Source: Opitutia bacterium
GTDB taxonomy: Bacteria; Verrucomicrobiota; Verrucomicrobiia; Opitutales; Seribacteraceae
DNA length: 5,559 nt
Direction of reading: 5' to 3'
Assembly: GCA_018695085.1 (NCBI GenBank)
Contig: JABHOU010000520.1
Coordinates: 1 to 5,559 of the forward strand
In this document: piece by piece, positions 1 through 5,559 of the stretch
Layout: each line of letters opens with the position of its first letter
How positions within the stretch are numbered: position 1 is the first letter of the stretch
Translations under genes and position numbers: made by a program
The notes under the pieces: generated by a model
Databases searched by the model: none
The model's input: only the letters and a program-made list of their open reading frames with translations
Told to the model about the DNA's origin: nothing

Positions 1-708
1 GCCGACAAAAAAAAGCTCGGACGAGTGATCGCCGCGGCGAAACCGAAACTGGCCAAGTTCGCCAAACACCTGCCCGAGAGCATTCACCTCATCAAGACCA
101 CCGGCAACGATGAAGGCTCCGCACCCTACACGCGAGGCACTTGCATCGTTCTGCCGGAACGGTTCATGCGGCAATCAATCAAGAGCTTGGAGCGGTTGTT
201 TTACCATGAGCTGTTTCACATTGTTTCGCGTAGCAATCCCAAGTTGCGCGACGAACTGTACGGGATCATCGGCTATGAAAAATGCGGGGTTGTTTCGTTG
301 CCGGACGAGATGATGCCCCGTCGCATAAGCAACCCCGACGCACCAGTGATCGAACATTGCATCCGCGTGTCGAAGGATGGCGAGTCGCGCTGGTGCGCTC
401 CTGTGCTCTTTTCCCGCACGCCCAAGTACGATCCCAAAACCGGCAGCACCTTTTTTCGCTACCTTCAGTTCCGACTCATGGTGATCGATCGTAAAACCTC
501 CAAGGCCATCCTGAAGGACGGAAAGCCGATTCTTTGGAATCACGATGCCGTGGAAGGTTTTTTCGAGCAGATCGGCCGCAACACCGACTACGTAATCCAT
601 CCCGAGGAAACGTTGGCCAACAATTTCATATATTTGATGACCGCAAAACAGGATCTCAAAAATCCCGAGATACCGAAGAAAATAGAAGCAGTCCTGACGC
701 CGTATTGA
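1..708 (+). CDS. Zincin-like putative metalloprotease of unknown family, 5' end missing
   Basis: The reading frame is open from base 1 and stops with TGA at 706-708. A GTG at 25 could serve as a start, but the eight codons before it are also open and there is no ribosome site, so the gene most likely begins outside the window. Numbering from the GTG, an HELFH motif (His61, Glu62, His65) fits the HExxH zinc and catalytic signature of zincins. Two acidic residues downstream, Glu77 and Glu85, could supply the third ligand. Near the C-terminus an IHPEETLANNF segment (191-201) resembles a conserved block I associate with uncharacterised bacterial zincin-like proteins, and its glutamates are another ligand candidate. 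No membrane segment is visible in the part present, and a signal peptide could lie upstream. Peptidase activity is inferred from the motif alone; substrate and family name are unknown. GC content is clearly higher than in the next gene. Confidence 0.75.
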   Translation, partial: ADKKKLGRVIAAAKPKLAKFAKHLPESIHLIKTTGNDEGSAPYTRGTCIVLPERFMRQSIKSLERLFYHELFHIVSRSNPKLRDELYGIIGYEKCGVVSLPDEMMPRRISNPDAPVIEHCIRVSKDGESRWCAPVLFSRTPKYDPKTGSTFFRYLQFRLMVIDRKTSKAILKDGKPILWNHDAVEGFFEQIGRNTDYVIHPEETLANNFIYLMTAKQDLKNPEIPKKIEAVLTPY

Positions 709-875
709 ATGTGCGGTGCAGGGAATCTTGCTAATACCCGCAGCTGGCGACTGTTGGGCGAAATTCTTCCTGCGCGAGATATTCAGCGAAGGTCGCTTTA
801 ATGGTGGCAAAGTTTTAAACACTTGCATCACAAGTCAAAATATTAACTCTTACTTATTTCAGCCTCAAAAACATT
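709..875. other. Intergenic gap with no clear gene
   Basis: These 167 bases separate the zincin-like gene from the Pmp3-GYF gene. Base composition becomes much richer in A and T from about 800 onward. The only structure I see is a short hairpin at 821-835, a 5-base stem (ACTTG/CAAGT) around a 5-base loop, which is too weak to call a terminator. No convincing promoter pair or ribosome site could be picked out before the start at 876. Confidence 0.5.
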
Positions 876-1391
876 ATGCGATATCTTATAGCAATCTTTC
901 TTCCTTTTGTTGCGATTTTGTTATGTGGAAAACCGTTTTTGGCATTATTTAGTTTTATAGCTCAATGCACAATCATAGGTTGGATCCCAGCTTCGATTCA
1001 TGCATTTGTTGTAATTGGTTCTCACAAGGGAGACGTTAGGACAAAAGCTGTTACAGATGCAATAAACCAGCAAACTAACGAAATGCGTTCATCAATGAAT
1101 GCGCATTCAAAAATTGCCGCCAGACAAGCCAAAGCCCAAATCGCTACCCAGATGGCTACTGCTGCTCAACTTGCGCAAAGTACCGTTGATGCTCGCCAAA
1201 GCCAACAAATGCCAGTTAAGCAAATTGAAGAAACGCGATTCCAAGTCTCAAGAAATGAGAAAGTGATGGGCTCATGGACGAAGAGTGAAATCCATGATTT
1301 TTCCCAAAAAGGCAATCTAGTGTCCGGCGATTGGGTTTGGAATGCAGAAGCAAACTCTTGGCAAACGCTGGAGCAATTCTTGGCAAATTAA
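876..1391 (+). CDS. YqaE/Pmp3-family membrane protein with C-terminal GYF_2-type domain
   Basis: The 171-residue product has two recognisable modules. Residues 1-48 match the YqaE/Pmp3 proteolipid family: the MRYLIAI start, the LLCGKP turn at about 15-20, and the GWIP segment at 35-38 followed by IHAFVVI. This gives two closely packed hydrophobic helices at about 3-17 and 21-48. Free-standing Pmp3 proteins are about 50-60 residues, so this one is extended. Residues 52-118 form a polar linker rich in Gln and Ala, probably helical. Residues 121-170 resemble a GYF_2 domain: a GSW in place of the usual GPF, then SEIHDF, GNLVSGDWVW and the closing SWQTLEQFL. GYF-type domains generally bind proline-rich peptides, so the protein may tether a partner at the inner membrane; that role is inference. 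The ATG at 876 is chosen because it opens the Pmp3 motif exactly; no Shine-Dalgarno sequence precedes it. The gene is distinctly AT-rich compared with its neighbours. Confidence 0.85.
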   Translation: MRYLIAIFLPFVAILLCGKPFLALFSFIAQCTIIGWIPASIHAFVVIGSHKGDVRTKAVTDAINQQTNEMRSSMNAHSKIAARQAKAQIATQMATAAQLAQSTVDARQSQQMPVKQIEETRFQVSRNEKVMGSWTKSEIHDFSQKGNLVSGDWVWNAEANSWQTLEQFLAN

Positions 1392-1415
1392 GCTTATTGG
1401 ACTCGTTGGTTTCCA

Positions 1416-1451
1416 AATAGCGCTTGCTATTGCACGGAGGTCGTTTCCGTG
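1416..1451. terminator. Two tandem hairpins between convergent genes, possible bidirectional terminator
   Basis: The gap between the two converging stop codons (1392-1475) contains two perfect short stems. The first is AATAGC/GCTATT at 1416-1421 and 1426-1431 with a 4-base loop. The second is CACGGA/TCCGTG at 1433-1438 and 1446-1451 with a 7-base loop. Their position suits transcription termination for both genes, but neither has a run of T after it on either strand, so intrinsic termination is uncertain. Confidence 0.3.
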
Positions 1452-1475
1452 GGCAGTTGTTAGGCCCTTGGACTT

Positions 1476-2489
1476 CTAGGCGAAATATTCGGCAAAAGTC
1501 TCGACTGCGGTTCGTATGGCGTCGGCGTCGACGTCGAGGTGAGTGACCAGTCGCAGCGATCCTGCAATGGGAGCTGTGTTCAGAATGTCATTTTTCCTTA
1601 GGTGTTCGGCCAAGCCCGTGATCTTGTGTTCCGCTATGGTGGCGAACACCATGTTGGTTTGTACGGTTGCGACTTCGATGCCGTCGATGCCGTCGAGTCC
1701 CTTGGCTAATAGACGGGCGTTCGCGTGGTCTTCGGCTAGACGGTCGACGTGGTGTTGTAGGGCGTGGATGCCCGCCGCGGCCAAAATGCCCGATTGACGC
1801 ATGCCGCCACCCAGCATTTTTCGCCAACGCCTGGCTTGCTTCACGAAATCAGAAGGTCCGGCCAAGACGGAGCCGACGGGACAACCGAGACCTTTGGAGA
1901 GACATACGGAAACCGAATCGAAGGGAGCGGCGATCTCGGCTGCGGTAGTTCCTTGTTCTACGGCGGCGTTGAAGATGCGGGCGCCGTCGAGATGCAGGGC
2001 GAGCCCATGCTCGTCGGCAAAGGTTTTGGCTTCGGCAAGGTACTCCTGCGGCAGCGCCTTGCCCCAGGTGGTGTTCTCCAGGCAGAGAAGGCGAGTGCGG
2101 GCGTAGTGGTAGTCGTCGGGCTTTATAAGTTTGGCGAGTTTCCCGAGGTCTAGGGTGCCGTCCGGTTCTTGGTCAAGAGGTTGGGGTTGGAGACCGGCGA
2201 GAGTCGCTCCACCGCCGCCTTCGAATAGGTAGGTGTGGGCTTGCTGCCCAACGAGGTACTCGTCCCCGCGTGCGCAATGTGTCATCAAGGCCGCGAGGTT
2301 GCTCTGGGTGCCGCTCGGGACGAACATGGAAGCTTCCTTGCCTAGCGTTTCCGCAACTAAGGCTTCCAGTCGATCCACGGTGGGGTCGTCGTCGAAGACG
2401 TCGTCGCCCAACTCGGCGGCGTTCATTGCCTTGCGCATGGATGGGGTGGGGCGCGTTACGGTGTCGCTGCGGAGGTCGATCATTGGCAT
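1476..2489 (-). CDS. ltaE: Low-specificity L-threonine aldolase
   Basis: This PLP enzyme of fold type I cleaves L-threonine and L-allo-threonine to glycine and acetaldehyde in the cytoplasm. The 337-residue product is the usual family length (about 333-346). It opens with the hallmark IDLRSDTVTRPT and continues with GDDVFDDDPTV (28-38) and the VPSGTQSN block (57-64). Next come QQAHTY, whose His85 should stack on the cofactor, LHLDGAR with Asp168 facing the pyridine nitrogen, and SKGLGCPVGS, in which Lys199 should form the Schiff base. A C-terminal LRLVTH contains the conserved Arg313. No key residue is missing. The start at 2489 (or the second Met at 2483) is chosen because family members begin right at this motif. 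The frame stays open upstream to 3002, but that stretch is low-quality sequence lying across the thioredoxin-fold gene. No Shine-Dalgarno sequence is visible. It is transcribed divergently from the lipoprotein gene and convergently with the Pmp3-GYF gene. Confidence 0.95.
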   Translation of the reverse strand: MPMIDLRSDTVTRPTPSMRKAMNAAELGDDVFDDDPTVDRLEALVAETLGKEASMFVPSGTQSNLAALMTHCARGDEYLVGQQAHTYLFEGGGGATLAGLQPQPLDQEPDGTLDLGKLAKLIKPDDYHYARTRLLCLENTTWGKALPQEYLAEAKTFADEHGLALHLDGARIFNAAVEQGTTAAEIAAPFDSVSVCLSKGLGCPVGSVLAGPSDFVKQARRWRKMLGGGMRQSGILAAAGIHALQHHVDRLAEDHANARLLAKGLDGIDGIEVATVQTNMVFATIAEHKITGLAEHLRKNDILNTAPIAGSLRLVTHLDVDADAIRTAVETFAEYFA

Positions 2490-2518
2490 GTGGTAAACGC
2501 TAGAGAATGAGTAGAAAG

Positions 2519-2563
2519 GCCGAAAGCACGAAAATGAGAATATTGGCATTAGGAATTTTCGGC
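2519..2563. promoter_or_regulatory. Spaced inverted repeat in the divergent ltaE/thioredoxin intergenic region
   Basis: GCCGAAA at 2519-2525 is matched by its exact reverse complement TTTCGGC at 2557-2563, with 31 bases between the arms. The site lies in the 151-base region from which ltaE and the lipoprotein gene are transcribed in opposite directions, where shared operators are common. Seven-base arms at this spacing can arise by chance, and no clear sigma-70 hexamers were found near them, so a regulatory role is only a possibility. Confidence 0.2.
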
Positions 2564-2640
2564 TACGGTGGTGTCGCTGATTCCGAAATTGTGTTGAATT
2601 TGTAATGGCGAGGTTGATGGGTTGGATGTACAGTGGAGAA

Positions 2641-3033
2641 ATGAAATATTTATTGGCCCTCCTTGTGTGCACCGTTCTTTTTGTAGCAGTAGGATGTTCC
2701 GTCGGGGACTCGCCGAGCTCGGATAAAGGCTCTGTAAGCGCGGAAGAGTTCAATAAGGAAATTGCTGCCGGGGTGGTGTTGGTGGACTTCTGGGCGCCTT
2801 GGTGCCCGCCTTGCCGACGACAAGGCCCGATCGTGGACGACGTCGCCGAGAAGACGAAGGCCTTCGCGAAGGTGTTGAAGCTTAACGTAGACGATGAATC
2901 CGCCGTCGCCTCCAAATACGGCATCCAAAGTATTCCGACCTTGATTATCTTCAAGGACGGGAAAATCCAAAAGCAATTCCAAGGCCTGACCAAGGCAAGC
3001 ACCCTGATCGCCGCGATGAAGGCTGCGGGGTGA
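2641..3033 (+). CDS. Thioredoxin-fold lipoprotein with WCPPC active site
   Basis: The product is 130 residues from the ATG at 2641. Residues 1-18 are a lipoprotein signal peptide (a Lys, then a hydrophobic run) ending in VAVGC, so Cys19 should be lipidated and the protein anchored to the periplasmic face of a membrane. After a short Ser-rich tether (20-32) comes a compact thioredoxin domain. It has VLVDFWAPWCPPC with redox cysteines Cys55 and Cys58, the LNVDDE segment at 81-86, and the IPT motif with the cis-proline Pro99. The domain is close to the length of plain thioredoxin. The CPPC pair differs from the CGPC of cytoplasmic thioredoxin, and the dipeptide between the cysteines is known to tune redox potential. 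It may act as a disulfide reductant or exchange protein outside the cytoplasm; the partner is unknown. In-frame ATGs at 2605 and 2626 would put polar residues before the signal peptide, so 2641 is preferred, although its GGAG at 2635-2638 sits unusually close. Confidence 0.9.
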   Translation: MKYLLALLVCTVLFVAVGCSVGDSPSSDKGSVSAEEFNKEIAAGVVLVDFWAPWCPPCRRQGPIVDDVAEKTKAFAKVLKLNVDDESAVASKYGIQSIPTLIIFKDGKIQKQFQGLTKASTLIAAMKAAG

Positions 3034-3058
3034 GTGGTAGTGCTCGACCTGCCTTTTG

Positions 3059-3076
3059 CTTTGTAGTTTTACAAAG
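3059..3076. terminator. Perfect 7-base hairpin downstream of the thioredoxin-fold gene
   Basis: CTTTGTA (3059-3065) and TACAAAG (3070-3076) form a perfect stem around a GTTT loop, 25 bases after the stop codon of the lipoprotein gene. The stem is AT-rich and has no T-run following it on the plus strand, so it would be a weak terminator. It could equally be a small palindromic protein-binding site upstream of the amidohydrolase. Confidence 0.3.
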
Positions 3077-3103
3077 TCCGCTGATGTTTCTAGGACATTC
3101 CAT

Positions 3104-3131
3104 TTGAGTCATTTAATGGAGTGAGCATATT
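3104..3131 (+). promoter_or_regulatory. Candidate sigma-70-like promoter before the amidohydrolase
   Basis: TTGAGT at 3104-3109 and CATATT at 3126-3131 each match four of six consensus positions and are 16 bases apart. The second hexamer ends only 12 bases before the ATG at 3144, so transcription would begin a few bases from the start codon and give a very short leader. That would fit the lack of a Shine-Dalgarno sequence at a normal distance, since the nearest GGAG is at 3118-3121. The match is modest and could be chance. Confidence 0.2.
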
Positions 3132-3143
3132 TCTTTTCGTATC

Positions 3144-4373
3144 ATGAAAAAATCTCTTTGGGCGTTTGCTGCCTTTATCTTTTCGCTCGGTCTTCAAGCC
3201 GAACCGGTGGCGGATTGCCATTTTCATTTGTTGGACTTTTTGCAGAACGGTGAGTTCGACAATCGAGACAATCGATTCCCCGGATCCTCTCGTGGGTTGA
3301 TGAAGAGTGGGCGCTATTTCCAGCTACCGTTTGGTGAACGGCATCGGCGATTGACGGGGTTGTTGGAAGTTTTGGAAAAGAACGACGTACGGGACGTCGT
3401 TGTGTGTGGTATGCCATTCGTGAAGAAGTGGGCGGAGGATGAGTTTTTCCTTCGCCCGAAGTATTATCTCGATTCCAGTTCTCGAGTGAAGGCAGCCCGA
3501 GATACGGATCTGCAAGTGGCCGCCGCCTTCATGGACTACAAGGTAGCTTTTCGTGGAGACGAGAAACAGTTGCACCGCCTGAAGAGACTTCACCCTTTCA
3601 TTTGCGGACTTGATACCACCGACTTGGGAGCAATGGACTTGGTGATAAAACGCATTCGAGAATATCCCGGCGTATGGGAAGGAGTGGGAGAGCTTATGTC
3701 TCGGCACGACGACCTCACTAACCTAACGACGGGCGAGCGCCCGCGAGCTAATCACCCATCTTTGTTGAGGTTGTTCAAGCTTTGCGGGTTGGTCGGTTTG
3801 CCGGTGAGCATCCATCACAATGTTGCTCCCATTTCCCGAAACGACAGCGAGGTGAAGAAACCTTACTACTTGCAAGAGTTCTTGGACTTGCTCGAGACAA
3901 CCATCGAGAAGGAACCGAAGAAGGAAAACCGTCCCTCGGTTATCTGGTGTCATGCCGGGATCAGTCGTCGCATCGTGGTGGATGGCTACGCAAAAATCTT
4001 GGATGGGGTGTTGGCTAGCTATGGCGAAAACTTATATTTGGATTTATCTTGGGTCGTGCTCGGCAGTTACATCTATAAGGACTTGGATGCTTGGTTGGCT
4101 TTGATAAGGAAGTACCCCGATAATTTCGTAATCGGCTCGGATTCCGTCGGCAAGCCCTCGGCCATTCCGTTCGAGTTGAAGAAGTTCAACGTGCTTCTTC
4201 AGGCATTGCCAAAGAACGTTCGCGAGAAGGTGGCTCACCTCAATTTGAAGTCCATTTTGGAGCGATCTGCAAAGGTGAGAGCTGCCAAGGGTTTCGGCAC
4301 CAAGGGAATCATCCTGCCCGATGCTTTCACCTTGGATGATGGTTTTGGCTTGGAGAGCTTAAGAGGCAAATAG
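3144..4373 (+). CDS. Secreted amidohydrolase-superfamily TIM-barrel metal-dependent hydrolase
   Basis: The 409-residue protein starts with a typical Sec signal peptide (Lys2-Lys3, hydrophobic core 5-17, probable cleavage after LQA at 19). The mature part looks like a complete amidohydrolase-superfamily barrel of the amidohydrolase 2 type. Metal-binding positions are present in the expected order: the HxH pair His26 and His28 in ADCHFHLLD, His224 or His225 in VSIHHN, His270 in IWCHAGISRR, and the catalytic Asp333 in VIGSDSVG. A closing LNLKSIL segment near 363-369 fits the final barrel helix of this group. Relatives hydrolyse or decarboxylate varied small molecules, so the substrate cannot be named here. 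Export is notable because many family members are cytoplasmic. The ATG at 3144 is set by the signal peptide. The gene follows the lipoprotein gene by 110 bases and precedes the M1 peptidase gene by 183, all on the same strand. Confidence 0.85.
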   Translation: MKKSLWAFAAFIFSLGLQAEPVADCHFHLLDFLQNGEFDNRDNRFPGSSRGLMKSGRYFQLPFGERHRRLTGLLEVLEKNDVRDVVVCGMPFVKKWAEDEFFLRPKYYLDSSSRVKAARDTDLQVAAAFMDYKVAFRGDEKQLHRLKRLHPFICGLDTTDLGAMDLVIKRIREYPGVWEGVGELMSRHDDLTNLTTGERPRANHPSLLRLFKLCGLVGLPVSIHHNVAPISRNDSEVKKPYYLQEFLDLLETTIEKEPKKENRPSVIWCHAGISRRIVVDGYAKILDGVLASYGENLYLDLSWVVLGSYIYKDLDAWLALIRKYPDNFVIGSDSVGKPSAIPFELKKFNVLLQALPKNVREKVAHLNLKSILERSAKVRAAKGFGTKGIILPDAFTLDDGFGLESLRGK

Positions 4374-4457
4374 GACCTTCTCGTTTAGGGTACCCGTCCA
4401 TTCCGGATTTGTTGAGGTTATCTTGCCTTAGGCATTATCGAACTGTCGGCTTGAGCG

Positions 4458-4489
4458 GGAAATCGTAAGAGATTGATTCTGAGATTTCC
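4458..4489 (+). terminator. Weak stem-loop in the gap before the M1 peptidase
   Basis: GGAAATC at 4458-4464 and GATTTCC at 4483-4489 are exact reverse complements separated by 18 bases, and a short T-rich stretch follows. The site is the best terminator-like structure in the 183-base gap between the amidohydrolase and the M1 peptidase. The long loop and only seven pairs make it a weak candidate; nothing else in the gap stands out. Confidence 0.2.
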
Positions 4490-4556
4490 TTTCAGTTTGG
4501 CTTTGCCTAGAGCTTCCGTGTTCCTACCTTCTGGTTTCTGCTTCTCCAAGCAAGTT

Positions 4557-5559
4557 ATGATGAAAACGTTAACCCTAATTTTTTCCGCGCTCTCCGCCTC
4601 CTTTGCTTCGTCTAACATCGAGGCCGAACATGTTCACACTCTGCGTTGCAGGCACTTTTCAGGTGCTCCCGTAGGTGGCACTACTTCGTCCCAACGATAT
4701 GCTCCCGATCGGCTAGTCGACCTCGAGCACCTTTCACTGGACGTTACGCCGGACTTCAAGAATCGCCGGGTGGCCGGTACCGCCACTCTTACGTTCCGCC
4801 CAATCGTCACCCCACTTGAGGAGCTTCGGTTGGATGCGGTCGATCTGATGATCAGCAAGGTGACGTCGGGTGATAAGATAGCGGGATGGGAAAATACCGA
4901 CGAAGCATTGATCGTTACTTTCGAAAAGCCGATTCCGGCTGGGCGGCAAGCCAAGCTCAAAGTCACTTACGAGGCCGAACCGGTTAAGGGGCTTTACTTT
5001 CGTACCCCCGAATTGGGTTATGATTCGAAAGACACTCATCTATGGACTCAGGGCGAAACGATTGAGGCCAGACACTGGTTCCCCTGCTTCGACGCCCCCA
5101 ACGAGTTTCTTACTTCCACCATGATCTGCCGTGTGCCAAAGGAGATGACCGTCCTTTCAAATGGCCGCAAGACATCTGAGGCAGTCGATCCGAACACTGG
5201 GCTTAAGGTTGTGACCTGGAAGCAGGAGAAGCCCCACGTCAATTATCTCATTTCGCTAGTTGCGGGCCATTTCAAGAGGTTGCAGCAGAAGCACGGCGGG
5301 TTGAGCATGTCCTTCTGGACTCCTCCTTCGGATTTCGCCAATGCCGCGAACTCTTTTCGTCAGACCAAGAAGTGCATGGAGTATTTCGAGAAGGAAATCG
5401 GTGTGGCCTATCCGTGGGCCAAGTACGATCAAGTCTGCGTCCAGGATTTTAACTGGGGCGGTATGGAAAACACGAGCTTGACGACCTTGAACACTTCTAC
5501 GCTCTTTAGCAACGAGACGGAAAATATCCGGAGCAGCCAAGGGCTGGTTGCCCATGAAC
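4557..5559 (+). CDS. Secreted M1-family zinc aminopeptidase, 3' end missing
   Basis: The frame runs from an ATGATG pair (4557 or 4560) to the window edge, giving 334 codons of a protein that in this family is normally well over 600 residues. Residues 1-17 form a signal peptide (Lys3, hydrophobic run, SFA before a probable cleavage), so the enzyme should act in the periplasm or outside. Residues from about 50 to 240 fit the M1 N-terminal beta domain, including the GETIEARHWFPCFDAPNE signature (165-182). The catalytic domain then begins, with WGGMENTS carrying the GxMEN exopeptidase motif (301-305), which binds the substrate amino terminus. The final complete codons, AHE (His333, Glu334), are the first half of the HExxH zinc motif. 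Such enzymes remove N-terminal residues from peptides, usually for nutrient use. No Shine-Dalgarno sequence precedes the start; the signal peptide fixes it. Confidence 0.93.
   Translation, partial: MMKTLTLIFSALSASFASSNIEAEHVHTLRCRHFSGAPVGGTTSSQRYAPDRLVDLEHLSLDVTPDFKNRRVAGTATLTFRPIVTPLEELRLDAVDLMISKVTSGDKIAGWENTDEALIVTFEKPIPAGRQAKLKVTYEAEPVKGLYFRTPELGYDSKDTHLWTQGETIEARHWFPCFDAPNEFLTSTMICRVPKEMTVLSNGRKTSEAVDPNTGLKVVTWKQEKPHVNYLISLVAGHFKRLQQKHGGLSMSFWTPPSDFANAANSFRQTKKCMEYFEKEIGVAYPWAKYDQVCVQDFNWGGMENTSLTTLNTSTLFSNETENIRSSQGLVAHE

Noticed and set aside
175..831. A 218-codon open frame on the minus strand opposite the zincin-like gene.
   Set aside because: It lies antisense to a frame with a clear HExxH motif and coherent protein sequence, and its own translation shows no recognisable domain.
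716..952. A 78-codon plus-strand frame overlapping the start of the Pmp3-GYF gene.
   Set aside because: The overlapping Pmp3 frame matches a known family, while this translation is low-complexity and unrecognisable.
753..1465. Possible integron gene cassette around the AT-rich Pmp3-GYF gene, because GTTGGGC (753-759) and GTTAGGC (1459-1465) both fit the attC core GTTRRRY and lie about 700 bases apart.
   Set aside because: No matching RYYYAAC partner was found upstream of either core at attC distance, the hairpins at 1416-1451 do not end at the core, and a degenerate 7-mer like this occurs often by chance.
2490..3002. In-frame upstream extension of ltaE that would add 171 residues.
   Set aside because: The added sequence has no aldolase homology features and overlaps the thioredoxin-fold lipoprotein gene; family proteins start at the IDLRSDT motif.
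4418..4618. A 66-codon minus-strand frame in the gap before the M1 peptidase.
   Set aside because: It overlaps the signal peptide region of the peptidase, has no recognisable motif, and is short enough to be chance.
1..5559. Defence, toxin-antitoxin, secretion or biosynthetic cluster hypothesis for the whole window.
   Set aside because: The genes are unrelated housekeeping or envelope functions on both strands, with no paired small genes, nuclease, transposase, repeat array or tailoring enzyme.

Overview
The window looks like an ordinary chromosomal stretch from a Gram-negative bacterium of moderate GC content. Three consecutive proteins carry export signals, one of them a lipobox. Recognisable Shine-Dalgarno (SD) sequences are nearly absent in front of the starts. 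The gene content (an SD-poor set of exported hydrolases, a YqaE/Pmp3-GYF protein and a standalone zincin-like protein) would fit a member of the Verrucomicrobiota or wider PVC group. That placement is an impression from gene style; no phylogenetic marker is present.

Layout from left to right. (1) A gene open at the left edge, ending at 708, encodes a zincin-like protein with an HELFH zinc motif. (2) After a 167-base gap comes a small AT-rich gene (876-1391) that joins a YqaE/Pmp3 two-helix membrane module to a C-terminal GYF_2-type domain. (3) A convergent low-specificity L-threonine aldolase (ltaE) lies on the minus strand (2489 down to 1476). The 84-base gap between it and gene 2 holds two short hairpins. 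(4) Divergent from ltaE are three plus-strand genes for exported proteins: a thioredoxin-fold lipoprotein (2641-3033), a secreted TIM-barrel amidohydrolase (3144-4373), and the first 334 codons of a secreted M1-family zinc aminopeptidase (4557 to the right edge, cut in the middle of its HExxH motif).

The genes do not form an obvious single pathway. The three plus-strand genes on the right share a direction and an envelope or extracellular destination, but gaps of 110 and 183 bases argue against tight translational coupling. LtaE is a cytoplasmic PLP enzyme of glycine/threonine metabolism and stands alone. No tRNA, rRNA, CRISPR array, insertion sequence or phage gene was seen. I did not find a convincing new system. 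The items most worth a second look are the Pmp3-GYF fusion in its AT-rich patch, the unassigned HELFH protein, and the secreted amidohydrolase with a complete metal site but unknown substrate.
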